From: Martinezella tropici
GTDB taxonomy: Bacteria; Pseudomonadota; Alphaproteobacteria; Rhizobiales; Rhizobiaceae
Direction of reading: 5' to 3'
Length of the DNA stretch: 64,000 nt
Assembly (NCBI GenBank): GCA_000799755.1
Contig: JUHI01000022.1
Coordinates: 48,713 to 112,712 of the forward strand
Position numbers and translations under genes: made by a program. The notes under the pieces were generated by a model. That model was given only the letters and a program-made list of their open reading frames with translations. It did not search any database and was not told the DNA's origin. The stretch's first letter is position 1; each line of letters opens with the position of its first letter. Positions 17,143 through 25,831 of this stretch are shown here, one piece after another.

Positions 17143-18471
17143 GTGCACCACGTGATCTTTTCCATTCCGGCGACAGTTTTCGCCACGACTTTCTCATTCG
17201 TCGCTTGCCGGGTGGCGCTAATCGCGATGCTGATGCTCGGAGCCTTTGCCGGCTCGGCGGCCGCCGAGGATCGGGCGCTCAAGCTCTTCTTCACCCATAC
17301 GGGGGAAAGAGCGACCATCGTCTTCAAGCGCGGCGGCCGATATGACCCGAGAGGTCTTGCCCAGATCAACCGCTTTTTGCGCGACTGGCGAAAGAACGAA
17401 CCAACCAGGATTGATCCGGAACTGCTCGATCTCGTCTGGGAGGTCTATCGCCGCAGCGGCGCCAGGGAATCTATTCACGTCGTCTCGGCCTACCGCTCCC
17501 CTTCCACCAACAGCATGCTGCGCAATCGCTCGCGCGGTTCTGGCGTTGCAAAACACAGCCAGCATACGCTCGGCAAGGCGATGGATTTCTACATCCCCGG
17601 CGTGAAACTTGCGAGCCTGCGCGCGATCGCCATGCAGATGCAGATCGGCGGCGTCGGCTTTTATCCCAACTCCGGCTCGCCCTTCGTGCATCTCGATGTC
17701 GGCAGGGTGCGCGCCTGGCCGAGAATGTCGCGCCAGGAACTCGCACGGCTTTTCCCGAACGGACAGACGCTGCATGTCCCGGCGGATGGCAGACCGCTGC
17801 CGGGCTATCAGGTGGCAATCGCGCAATCCAAAAAGCGCCCTTCCCAGATGGCGAGCAAGATCACAGCCGTTGATGACGACGATGACGATGCCGGATCATC
17901 TATCGCGTCTCGCAGCGTCGAACCCGATCGCAGCCTTTTGACCAGTATGCTGCCGACACCCAGAAGCCGGGCCGTAGATGGGCTGGAGGCCCAACTCGGC
18001 AAACGCGTGGCAGAGGAACGCAAGACCCAACCCTTCGCCGACCTGGCTGCTTATGCCGTCCCGCTGCCCGCATGGCGACCAACCACCAGCGTTGCCGTCA
18101 TACCGACGGCTGCCCCTGAAAGACCCGTCCCTCCTGCTGTGCTTGCAAGCCTGGTGGTCGGACGCAACGACGCCGGAAAGCTCGTCGTATCTGATAATGC
18201 GAGGAATACGGCCGATAGCACCATGGCAAGGATGCAGCCAATGGCGCAGCTACCGAGCTCCACCGCCCAGGAAGTCTCCGGCGGCGTCGGCGCCATGTCG
18301 ACCGGAGCGATCGTCGCCTGGGCTCTGCAGCCGCCGGGCATGGCCGTCAACATGACGCTTCCGAGCCTCGTCAGCGCGCCAATCCCGATGCACGACGACA
18401 TGGCGGAGGCACAGGCCGGAGCTTACGATGGTGACGATTTCGATGTCGAGCGGTTCGGCTTCGAAGGCTAG
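17143..18471 (+). CDS. DUF882/YcbK-like peptidase domain protein with long tail
   Basis: This 442-residue exported protein starts at GTG 17143 and has a signal segment (LIAMLMLGAFAGSAAAED). Residues about 45-220 match the DUF882 (peptidase M15-like, YcbK) family, with SAYRSPSTNSMLR, a SQHTLGKAMDF zinc-site-like motif and FVHLDVG. Members probably act on or bind peptidoglycan. The remaining ~210 residues are a low-complexity tail with an Asp run (DDDDDDAGS) and no recognisable domain. The tail roughly doubles the usual length. The gene stands alone and converges on the cecR-like gene. Confidence 0.82.
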   Translation: MHHVIFSIPATVFATTFSFVACRVALIAMLMLGAFAGSAAAEDRALKLFFTHTGERATIVFKRGGRYDPRGLAQINRFLRDWRKNEPTRIDPELLDLVWEVYRRSGARESIHVVSAYRSPSTNSMLRNRSRGSGVAKHSQHTLGKAMDFYIPGVKLASLRAIAMQMQIGGVGFYPNSGSPFVHLDVGRVRAWPRMSRQELARLFPNGQTLHVPADGRPLPGYQVAIAQSKKRPSQMASKITAVDDDDDDAGSSIASRSVEPDRSLLTSMLPTPRSRAVDGLEAQLGKRVAEERKTQPFADLAAYAVPLPAWRPTTSVAVIPTAAPERPVPPAVLASLVVGRNDAGKLVVSDNARNTADSTMARMQPMAQLPSSTAQEVSGGVGAMSTGAIVAWALQPPGMAVNMTLPSLVSAPIPMHDDMAEAQAGAYDGDDFDVERFGFEG

Positions 18472-18502
18472 TGCAAGCTTTTACTGTGTGGTCTGCCAAG
18501 GT

Positions 18503-19201
18503 TCAGTTGGGCTGATCGGCTGATCTTGGCGGCAGTACCGACAGCGCAAGCTGCGCGAGACCGCCGAGCGTAAAGCGAAACAATCGATCCGTCAGTTCTT
18601 CATCCGTCGTTGTTTCCCGGCCGAGCGCCGGAATGATTTCGGACACGCGTTTGTCGGCGACCAGAAGCATGAAGCACGGCGCAATCGTCGAAAATGCCCC
18701 CTGAGCAACGAGCGGATGGTCCGGCTCGACACCGATAATCTGGGCAAGGATTCCAAACAGCAGAGCTTTCTTCGGCTCGATCTCTTCGCGTCGGAGCTTG
18801 CCGATGTGCGGCGTCGGCGCAATCAATTCACGGACGATGACCTTGGCCGGCCATGAATTCTCATTCCCGGTCCGCACCACCTTGACCAGCAGACCGATGA
18901 ACCGGCGCAGCTTCTCCTTCGGATCGATATCCGCCGTGGCGGTGCCGGCGAGCACTTCATAGCTCATCAGGCGACGATGCGCCTCGGCAAGGACGTCTTC
19001 ATACAAAGCTTCGATGCCGCCGAAGTGATAGTTGACCGCCGCGGCATTGGTTTGCGCGCGCAGGGCAATTTCCTTTGCGGTGGCGCGGTCGAAGCCGAAT
19101 TCCGCGAAAACAGCGCCGCCTGCCTCGAGCAGGCTCGTCCGCGTCGTCGCGCCATCCTGCCGATCCCGAGATCGGACCGTTCGTCTATTGCCTCTCGCCA
19201 T
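18503..19201 (-). CDS. cecR: TetR-family repressor, CecR (YbiH) type
   Basis: This 232-residue TetR regulator has an N-terminal HTH (AKEIALRAQTNAAAVNYHFG, residues about 40-60) and a CecR-like C-terminal domain. In E. coli CecR represses the ybhGFSR efflux genes. Here the divergent operon is exactly ybhG-ybhF-ybhS-ybhR, so orthologous control is likely. The 131-bp divergent region has overlapping ATTTGAA/TTCAAAT repeats over a TTGAAA-N18-TATAAT promoter. Confidence 0.85.
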   Translation of the reverse strand: MARGNRRTVRSRDRQDGATTRTSLLEAGGAVFAEFGFDRATAKEIALRAQTNAAAVNYHFGGIEALYEDVLAEAHRRLMSYEVLAGTATADIDPKEKLRRFIGLLVKVVRTGNENSWPAKVIVRELIAPTPHIGKLRREEIEPKKALLFGILAQIIGVEPDHPLVAQGAFSTIAPCFMLLVADKRVSEIIPALGRETTTDEELTDRLFRFTLGGLAQLALSVLPPRSADQPN

Positions 19202-19218
19202 TGCGTCTGCCTTCCATT

Positions 19219-19263
19219 AATTCAAATATTAATTTGAAATTTGAATTTTACAAGTGCTATAAT
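19219..19263. promoter_or_regulatory. CecR-type operator and ybhG promoter
   Basis: TTCAAAT (19221-19227) and ATTTGAA (19232-19238) form an inverted repeat with a 4-nt spacer. A wider repeat, AATTCAAAT/ATTTGAATT (19219-19227, 19239-19247), overlaps it. A promoter TTGAAA (19234-19239) - N18 - TATAAT (19258-19263) reads towards ybhG and is buried in the dyads, as expected for repression. Confidence 0.6.
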
Positions 19264-19332
19264 CACTGCGGATCGATCCGGGTCACAGTCCGTTTCGTCA
19301 AAGCCGGCATCCCCTTGGAGTTCAGATTCAGC

Positions 19333-20343
19333 ATGCAGCGCGTCATCGTCATATTGGTCCTCTTGATCGCCCTCGCCGGCGGCGCCTGGTGGTACTTCCA
19401 TAGGGATAGCGGCAACAACGAGCTCGTTCTCTACGGAAATATCGACTTCAGGCAGCTCGCTCTCGCCTTCAACGGCAGCGAACGTGTCGCCGAAGTCCTT
19501 GTCGAAGAAGGCGCGCAAGTCAAGAAAGGGCAGATCCTCGCCAGGCTGGACACCAGCCGGCTCGTGCCTCAGGTCGCTCAAGCAGAGGCGCAGGCGGCCA
19601 GCCAGCGCGCCAATCTCGCCCGCCTCAGGAACGGCAGCCGCCCAGAGGAGATAGCCCAATCGCGCGCCAATCTGGAATCGGCCAGGGCGGAAGCCGTCAA
19701 TGCCCGCGCGCAATTCGAGCGCCAGAATGCACTTGCTCCCAAAGCCGCCGTGAGCCAGCAGGCGCTGGATGAAGCCCGTTCGGCGGCGGCGGTCGCTGAC
19801 GCCAAGGTCGTCGCGAACCAGAAGGCGCTCGATCTGCTCGTCGTCGGCTCCCGCATCGAGGATATTCAAGAGGCGGAAGCCCAACTGCATGCGGCGGAAG
19901 CCAATGTCGCGCTACTCCACCAGCAGCTTGCCGATGCCGAACTGAAGGCGCCCGCCGATGCGATCGTGCAATCGAGGCTGATCGAGCCCGGCGAAATGGC
20001 GTCCCCAACGCGCGCAGCCTTTTCGCTTGCGACGATCAGCCCGAAATGGGTGCGGGCCTATGTCTCGGAAACCCAGCTTGGGATGCTCCGCCCCGGCATG
20101 AAGGCGAATGTCACGGTGGATTCGCTGCCTGGGCGTACGATCCCCGGGTGGATCGGCTTCATCTCTTCGGTCGCAGAGTTCACGCCGAAGTCGGTGCAGA
20201 CGGAGGAATTGCGCACCAGCCTCGTCTACGAAGTCCGCGTTTTCGTCGATGACCCCGACAACGCGCTTCGACTTGGCATGCCTGCAACCGTCAGACCGAT
20301 TTCGGGCGACCAAACGAACGTCGCAACCAGGCAGCAGCAATAG
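19333..20343 (+). CDS. ybhG: HlyD-family periplasmic adaptor (YbhG)
   Basis: This membrane-fusion protein is 336 residues from the ATG at 19333. An N-terminal anchor helix (VIVILVLLIALAGGAWWYF) is followed by a biotinyl-lipoyl half (EVLVEEGAQVKKGQILARLD), a long Ala/Gln-rich coiled coil (residues about 80-200), the second lipoyl half and a beta-barrel region. It links an inner-membrane ABC exporter to an outer-membrane channel. It is first in the divergent operon ybhG-F-S-R, and the ATPase gene follows after 12 bp. Confidence 0.9.
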   Translation: MQRVIVILVLLIALAGGAWWYFHRDSGNNELVLYGNIDFRQLALAFNGSERVAEVLVEEGAQVKKGQILARLDTSRLVPQVAQAEAQAASQRANLARLRNGSRPEEIAQSRANLESARAEAVNARAQFERQNALAPKAAVSQQALDEARSAAAVADAKVVANQKALDLLVVGSRIEDIQEAEAQLHAAEANVALLHQQLADAELKAPADAIVQSRLIEPGEMASPTRAAFSLATISPKWVRAYVSETQLGMLRPGMKANVTVDSLPGRTIPGWIGFISSVAEFTPKSVQTEELRTSLVYEVRVFVDDPDNALRLGMPATVRPISGDQTNVATRQQQ

Positions 20344-20355
20344 AACGGGGATGCC

Positions 20356-22116
20356 ATGAGCGACGGCGATCTTTCCGTCATAGCAAAGAATTTACGCAAG
20401 ACGTTTCGGCGGGATACCGGCGAAACGGTGGAGGCGCTCGCCGATGTATCGCTCGACGTCCGCAGGGGAGCACTAACGGCGCTCGTCGGCCCAGATGGCG
20501 CGGGCAAGACAACATTGCTGCGGCTGGCATGCGGCCTCATTGTGCCGGATGGCGGCAACTTGCAGGTGATCGGCGTCGACATCGCCAAGGAACCGCAGCA
20601 TGTTCAGGACCGGATAGGCTATATGCCGCAAAAATTCGGCCTCTACGAAGATCTGAGCGTTCAGGAAAACCTTGACCTCTACGCCGATCTGCATGGCGTC
20701 ACGCAACCCCAGCGCGACGAAACCTATCCACGCCTCTTCGAGATGACGCAGCTTGGCCGCTTCAAGGAACGTCCGGCAGGCAAATTGTCTGGTGGTATGA
20801 AACAGAAGCTCGGCCTTGCCTGTACGCTGGTGCGGGCGCCGGAGCTGCTGCTCCTCGACGAGCCTACCGTCGGCGTCGACCCGCTGTCGCGGCGCGAGCT
20901 CTGGGAAATCGTCTTCAAGCTCGTCAAGGAGGACGGGCTCTCCGTGATCGTCGCAACCTCCTATCTCGATGAGGCCGAGCGTTGCGAACACGCCGTGCTC
21001 ATGCATGCCGGAAAGATCCTCGATCAGGGTCCGCCGGCCGAAATCACGGCGAAGGCAAACGGTTGCTGCTTCATGGTCAGCACTCCCGATGGCATGCCTG
21101 CGCGATCCCTGCAGGCCCGCCTCTTCGCACAGCCCGGTATCGTCGATGCGGTGCCGGAAGCCGGGCGCGTGCGGATCGTGCGAAAGCCCGATCAGAACGG
21201 CAAGCCGCTGGAACTGGACGAGGCGAGGCTCGATATCGAAAGCGTCGCGCCGCGGTTCGAAGATGCCTTCATGATGCTGTTTGCCGCCGTCGTCGATGAT
21301 GCCGAGCGCCAGATGCATGCCGGCCAGCCATCGGATCATCACAATGGCGATGAAACGGTCGTCCAGGTTCACGACCTCCTGCGCAAATTCGGGGATTTCA
21401 CCGCCGTCGACCATGTCAGCTTCAGCGTCCGCAAGGGTGAGGTCTACGGCCTGCTCGGCCCGAACGGGGCCGGAAAAAGCACGACTTTCCGGATGCTGTG
21501 CGGCCTGCTTCCCGCAAGCGGCGGCACGTTGATGGTCGCAGGCGCCGACTTGCTGACGGCAGGTGCCAAGGCGCGAGAGCGGCTGGGTTACGTCGCACAG
21601 AAATTTTCGCTTTATGGCCAGCTGAGCGTGGACGAAAACCTGGAATTCTTCGCAAGCGCCTACGGTCTGCGCGGCAGACACCGGAAGGACAGGATCGCCG
21701 CGTTGAAGAGCCAGTTCGAGCTCGACCAGTTCTCAAGACTGCCAAGCGGCCAGTTGCCCGGCGGCTTCAAGCAGCGTCTGGCGCTCGCGGCCGCTCTGCT
21801 GCACGAACCGGATATCCTCTTCCTCGATGAAGCAACGAGCGGCGCCGATCCGCTGGCGCGACGGCAGTTCTGGGGGCGGATCACGGCTCTGTCGGAGCAG
21901 GGCGTGACTATCATCGTCACGACGCATTTCATGGAAGAAGCCGAATATTGCGACCGGATCATCATCCTCGATGCCGGCAGGAACCTGGCCGAGGGCACGC
22001 CGGTCGAGATCCGCGCCCATGCCGGCACGCATGGAGAGGCGGCAGCGACAATGGAGGAGGCCTTCATCGCCATCGTCGAGAAAGAGCGCCACAAGAAGAT
22101 GGAGGCGGCGGCATGA
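20356..22116 (+). CDS. ybhF: Tandem ABC ATPase of an efflux system (YbhF)
   Basis: The single 586-residue chain holds two ABC ATPase domains. Domain 1 has Walker A GPDGAGKTT, signature LSGGMKQK and Walker B LLLLDEPTVGVD. Domain 2 (from about residue 335) has GPNGAGKST, a variant signature LPGGFKQR and ILFLDEATSGAD. In E. coli YbhF drives the YbhSR channel, with roles in drug export and Na+/Li+ export. The ybhS ATG overlaps its stop codon (ATGA). The second signature starts LPGG instead of LSGG, a common variation in this family. Confidence 0.9.
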   Translation: MSDGDLSVIAKNLRKTFRRDTGETVEALADVSLDVRRGALTALVGPDGAGKTTLLRLACGLIVPDGGNLQVIGVDIAKEPQHVQDRIGYMPQKFGLYEDLSVQENLDLYADLHGVTQPQRDETYPRLFEMTQLGRFKERPAGKLSGGMKQKLGLACTLVRAPELLLLDEPTVGVDPLSRRELWEIVFKLVKEDGLSVIVATSYLDEAERCEHAVLMHAGKILDQGPPAEITAKANGCCFMVSTPDGMPARSLQARLFAQPGIVDAVPEAGRVRIVRKPDQNGKPLELDEARLDIESVAPRFEDAFMMLFAAVVDDAERQMHAGQPSDHHNGDETVVQVHDLLRKFGDFTAVDHVSFSVRKGEVYGLLGPNGAGKSTTFRMLCGLLPASGGTLMVAGADLLTAGAKARERLGYVAQKFSLYGQLSVDENLEFFASAYGLRGRHRKDRIAALKSQFELDQFSRLPSGQLPGGFKQRLALAAALLHEPDILFLDEATSGADPLARRQFWGRITALSEQGVTIIVTTHFMEEAEYCDRIIILDAGRNLAEGTPVEIRAHAGTHGEAAATMEEAFIAIVEKERHKKMEAAA

Positions 22117-23264
22117 ATGGTTCCGTCGACAGGCCAGGCCAGGGATTTCGCGCAAGCTTGCGCCGCATCCGCGCGCTCATCCGCAAGGAAACCTGGCAGC
22201 TCCTGCGCGACCCGAGCAGTATCGCGATCGGCATCGTCATGCCGGTCGCGCTGCTGATCCTGTTCGGATACGGCATCAATCTCGACGTCAAGAACGTTCC
22301 CGTTGCGATTGTCATGGAAGAGAATTCCGCCGAAGCGCGGGGGTTGGCCTCGGCCTTTGAGCTCTCCAGTTACTTCTCGCCGAAGCCGGTCAAGACGATG
22401 GCCGAGGCAGAAAGGATGCTCCTGTCATCCAAGGCCAGGGCGATCCTGCGCATTCCCTCGGATTTCGCGCGCAAGGTCGCGCTGGGGAATGGCGAGGTAC
22501 AGGTGGTCGTCAATGGCAGTGATGCCAATACGGCCCGCATCTCGCTTAGCTACGCCGAAGCGGCGGTCGGCGTCTGGGCCGCCAAGGAAGCATCCCGCGG
22601 AGCGGCACCTGCCGGCAGCAGCGTCACAATCGAATCGCGTCTCTGGTTCAACGAAGCCAATGACAGCAGCTATTTCCTCGTTCCCGGTCTCGTCGTCCTC
22701 GTCATGACGTTGATCGGCGCGCTTCTGACCGCCCTCGTAATGGCGCGCGAATGGGAGCGCGGCACCTTCGAGGCGCTCTTAGTGACGCCGGTGCGCTCGA
22801 CAGAGATCCTGCTCGGCAAGACGGTTCCCTATTTTCTTCTCGGGCTTGCCGGGTTGGCGCTCTGCGTCGTCGGCAGCCGGTTGCTCTTCGGCGTGCCGCT
22901 TCGGGGATCGCTTTTGATCCTCACGGTCGTTTCCATGCTCTATCTTCTGGTCGCGCTCGGTCTTGGCCTTGCCATATCCTCGATCACCAAAAGCCAGTTC
23001 ATCGCCAGCCAAGTGACCGTTCTCGTCACCTTCCTGCCGGCCATGATGCTCTCCGGCTTCATGTTCGACCCCAGGAGCATGCCCCTGGCGGTGCAGGTCA
23101 TCACCTACATCTTCCCCGGCCGATATTTCGTCACCCTGCTGCAGACCCTGTTTCTCGCCGGCAATATCTGGAGCGTCATCCTGCCCAATGCCGCCGTCCT
23201 GGCCGGCATGGCGATCGCGCTTCTGGCGCTTGCAGTGCGCATGACCCGCAAGAGGATCGCATGA
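22113..23264 (+). CDS. ybhS: ABC-2 type permease (YbhS)
   Basis: This permease is 383 residues from the ATG that overlaps the ybhF stop; a longer frame upstream runs inside ybhF. It has the ABC-2 layout: an N-terminal helix (IAIGIVMPVALLILFGYGI), a large periplasmic loop, then five C-terminal helices beginning at FLVPGLVVLVMTLIGALL. It forms a heterodimeric channel with YbhR. The stop overlaps the ybhR start (ATGA). Confidence 0.9.
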   Translation: MNGSVDRPGQGFRASLRRIRALIRKETWQLLRDPSSIAIGIVMPVALLILFGYGINLDVKNVPVAIVMEENSAEARGLASAFELSSYFSPKPVKTMAEAERMLLSSKARAILRIPSDFARKVALGNGEVQVVVNGSDANTARISLSYAEAAVGVWAAKEASRGAAPAGSSVTIESRLWFNEANDSSYFLVPGLVVLVMTLIGALLTALVMAREWERGTFEALLVTPVRSTEILLGKTVPYFLLGLAGLALCVVGSRLLFGVPLRGSLLILTVVSMLYLLVALGLGLAISSITKSQFIASQVTVLVTFLPAMMLSGFMFDPRSMPLAVQVITYIFPGRYFVTLLQTLFLAGNIWSVILPNAAVLAGMAIALLALAVRMTRKRIA

Positions 23265-24388
23265 CCATGCTGATCGCATCGCTTCTGCGCATCCTGACGC
23301 TGATCCGCAAGGAACTCCTCGTCATCCTGAAGGACCCGAGAAGCCGGGCAAGCCTCGTCGTCCCACCCATCCTGCAATGCCTGATCTTCGGCTACGCCGC
23401 GACCTACGACCTCAACACCGTTCCCTATGCGCTTGTCGACCAGGACAGGACGACCACATCGAGGAACCTCGTCGCGAAGCTCGAGGGATCGGGCATATTC
23501 GAAAGGGTGGCGACACTGGCGCAAACCGGCCAGGCCGTAAAGCTGCTCAATAACAAGGAGGCCGTGCTGATCATCGTCATCGAGCACGACTTTGAAAGGC
23601 AATTGGAATCGGGTGCCTCCGGCACGGTGCAGGTTATTGGCGACGGCCGTAATTCCAACACGAGCGGTATCGCGCAAGGCTATGCCAACACCATCATCGC
23701 AGACTTCACCGCCGGCTGGCTTGCCCAGAAGGGCTACCCCGGCAATGGCGTAGATGTCACGACCCGCGCCTGGTATAATCCGCAGCTGGAAACGCGGTGG
23801 AGCATGGTCCCTTCGCTCATCGGGACGATCACCATGCTGATGACGATGATGCTGACCGCCATGTCGGTCGCCCGCGAACGCGAGGAAGGAACCTTCGATC
23901 AGCTGCTTGTGGCGCCGTTCACGCCGACCGAGATCATGATCGGCAAGGCCGTCCCCTCGATGATCGTCGGCATCACCCAGGCATCGACCATCCTGCTGGT
24001 CGCCCTGTTCTGGTTCCGCATCCCCTTTGCGGGCTCATTCCTGACGCTCTACCTCGGGCTCAGCCTCTTCCTGGCCGCAGCCATCGGCTTCGGATTGTTC
24101 CTGTCATCCATCGCCGCCAACATGCAGCAGGCGATGATCCTCTGCTTCGTCTTCCTCATGCCGTTCATGCTGCTCTCCGGCTTGATGTCGCCGACCGACA
24201 ACATGCCGGAGATCTTGCAGTATGCGACGATGATCAATCCGCTGAAATACGCAATCAACATCACTCGCGGCGTCTATCTCGAAGGCGCGGGGATCGATAC
24301 CCTGCTTCCCGATATGCTGGCGCTCGTCGCGATTGCTGCGGCAACGATGCCGGTTGCCGCCTGGATGTTCCGCCACCGTTTGAACTAG
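23261..24388 (+). CDS. ybhR: ABC-2 type permease (YbhR)
   Basis: The second permease of the module is 375 residues from ATG 23261, which overlaps the ybhS stop. It has an N-terminal helix, a periplasmic domain (about residues 45-170) and five C-terminal membrane segments starting at MVPSLIGTITMLMTMMLTAM. It converges on a RidA-like gene with a hairpin between. Together with YbhG, F and S the export module is complete except for an outer-membrane channel, which in such systems is usually a shared TolC. Confidence 0.9.
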   Translation: MTMLIASLLRILTLIRKELLVILKDPRSRASLVVPPILQCLIFGYAATYDLNTVPYALVDQDRTTTSRNLVAKLEGSGIFERVATLAQTGQAVKLLNNKEAVLIIVIEHDFERQLESGASGTVQVIGDGRNSNTSGIAQGYANTIIADFTAGWLAQKGYPGNGVDVTTRAWYNPQLETRWSMVPSLIGTITMLMTMMLTAMSVAREREEGTFDQLLVAPFTPTEIMIGKAVPSMIVGITQASTILLVALFWFRIPFAGSFLTLYLGLSLFLAAAIGFGLFLSSIAANMQQAMILCFVFLMPFMLLSGLMSPTDNMPEILQYATMINPLKYAINITRGVYLEGAGIDTLLPDMLALVAIAAATMPVAAWMFRHRLN

Positions 24389-24406
24389 ACATGTCATCCG
24401 ATGATC

Positions 24407-24438
24407 CGCCCCGATCCGAACCTTGTTCGACCGGGGCG
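24407..24438. terminator. Hairpin between convergent ybhR and ridA-like genes
   Basis: CGCCCCG (24407-24413) pairs with CGGGGCG (24432-24438). An inner stem CGAAC/GTTCG with loop CTT closes the tip. It has no strong T-run but lies between convergent genes, so it may end both transcripts. Confidence 0.45.
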
Positions 24439-24445
24439 AGACATC

Positions 24446-24934
24446 TCAATCTGCGACCTCAAGTACAAGCTCGATTTCAACCGGCAGACCGAGCGGGAGG
24501 CTGGCGACTCCAAGCACCACGCGGCCCGACAACAGTTCAGCGCCAAAGACCTTGAAGAGCAGTTCGGAGGCTCCGTCGGCGACCTTCGGGTGATCGCGGA
24601 AATCACCTTGTGTCGCGATATAGACACCGAGCTTGGCAACCGCGGTTACCTTGTCGAGCGAGCCGAGATGCTCCTTGATCGCCGACAATGCGCTGAGAGT
24701 TGCAAGCTCGGCAGCCTTGTATCCATCATCGACGGATAGTTCCGCGCCAAGGCGGCCGACATATTGCGGCTTGCGGTCGATAACCGGCAGCATGCCGCTC
24801 AGGAACAGGAGCTTTCCGATCCGTACCCCTTCCACGTAAGCTCCAAATGGTGTCGGAGGCGGCGGAAGCACGTAACCAAGATCCCTTAGCCGCTGTTCTG
24901 CGCCAGCGGCAGGCGCTGTAGCAGCGCTCACCAT
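24446..24934 (-). CDS. RidA/YjgF-family protein (YER057c-like subgroup)
   Basis: This 162-residue protein belongs to the Rid superfamily, in the subgroup that begins RLRDLGYVLPPPPTPFGAYV. RidA proteins hydrolyse reactive enamine/imine intermediates. The family's active-site Arg seems kept in SGRVVLGVASLP, but activity of this subgroup is less certain than for RidA proper. Its start overlaps the end of the SDR gene by 7 bp, so the two are coupled and may act on the same metabolite. Confidence 0.8.
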   Translation of the reverse strand: MVSAATAPAAGAEQRLRDLGYVLPPPPTPFGAYVEGVRIGKLLFLSGMLPVIDRKPQYVGRLGAELSVDDGYKAAELATLSALSAIKEHLGSLDKVTAVAKLGVYIATQGDFRDHPKVADGASELLFKVFGAELLSGRVVLGVASLPLGLPVEIELVLEVAD

Positions 24935-25653
24935 TTTCCGAAATGCGCGCCGCCGTCGACGTTGAGCACCTCCCCGGTTATGCGCGGAGCTTCGGTCAGG
25001 AACAGGACGGCGTCGGCGATTTCCTGCGGCGCGGAAATGCCGGGCATTGGCGACAGGGTATTCAGGAAGTCCCTGGGATTGTCCTTGTGCAGCGGCGTAT
25101 CGACCACACCGGGGGCGACGGTGTTCACACGGATGCCATCCTTTGCATATTCAAGGGCAATGTTTTTCGACATCGCCTCGATGCCGCCCTTGGTGGCCAT
25201 GGCGACGGAGGCATTGAGGCCGGCAATCGGATGGTTGACCAACGGCGTCGTGATGCTGACGATGCTGCCCCCGGACTTCTGCTTCAGCATCTGGCGCACG
25301 GCAAGCTGCGTCAGATGGATGAAGCCCTCCAGATTCGTGGAGGCGAGCCGGCGGTAATCCTCAAGCGTATAGTCGAGGAACGGCTTGGCAACGAAGATGC
25401 CGGCATTGTTGACAAGCGCATCGATCCTGCCGAAACCGGCGAGCGCGGCGTCGACAACCCTTTGCGCCGTTGCGGGGTCAGCGATGTCGCCATCGACACG
25501 AACCAGCTTTTCGGACGACTTGATCTCGCTGGTCTGCGTCACGCGCCGCGAGGTCGCAACCACGTTGTAGCCGCGATCGAGGAAGCTATTGGCAATTGTC
25601 GCGCCGATGCCTTGAGAGGCACCCGTTATGATAACAGTTCTTCCCGTCTGCAT
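24928..25653 (-). CDS. SDR-family protein lacking the catalytic tyrosine
   Basis: This short-chain dehydrogenase fold protein is 241 residues from ATG 25653, chosen because AAGGAG sits 7 nt upstream. The cofactor motif TGASQGIG (residues 10-17) and NNAG (82-85) are intact. The active site is altered: the YxxxK motif reads AMATK, so Tyr is Ala151 while Lys155 remains, and the usual Ser region reads ITT. It may have a different catalytic mechanism or be a binding protein. It is divergent from a LysR gene that probably controls it and is coupled to the RidA-like gene. Confidence 0.83.
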   Translation of the reverse strand: MQTGRTVIITGASQGIGATIANSFLDRGYNVVATSRRVTQTSEIKSSEKLVRVDGDIADPATAQRVVDAALAGFGRIDALVNNAGIFVAKPFLDYTLEDYRRLASTNLEGFIHLTQLAVRQMLKQKSGGSIVSITTPLVNHPIAGLNASVAMATKGGIEAMSKNIALEYAKDGIRVNTVAPGVVDTPLHKDNPRDFLNTLSPMPGISAPQEIADAVLFLTEAPRITGEVLNVDGGAHFGKW

Positions 25654-25782
25654 TGTCATTCTCCTTTGCACGAAGCAGCCCCATCGCCGCGCGCCCGTCT
25701 GAAAGACTGGCGTGATCGAGAGGGGATGAGGCGGTTGGCTTGCTCTCGTGAAAGGAATATGCCCATTCGGGCTTTATGCGAT

Positions 25783-25816
25783 TAGATGGAAATATATGGA
25801 ATCAATTTTCCATCTA
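25783..25816. promoter_or_regulatory. 10-bp inverted repeat, likely LysR operator
   Basis: TAGATGGAAA (25783-25792) and TTTCCATCTA (25807-25816) form a perfect inverted repeat with a 14-nt spacer. It lies in the SDR/LysR divergent region just before the LysR start. An inner TGGAA/TTCCA lies within it. It is a plausible autoregulatory and SDR-control site. Confidence 0.6.
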
Positions 25817-25831
25817 TGCAAAAGTTGCAAG

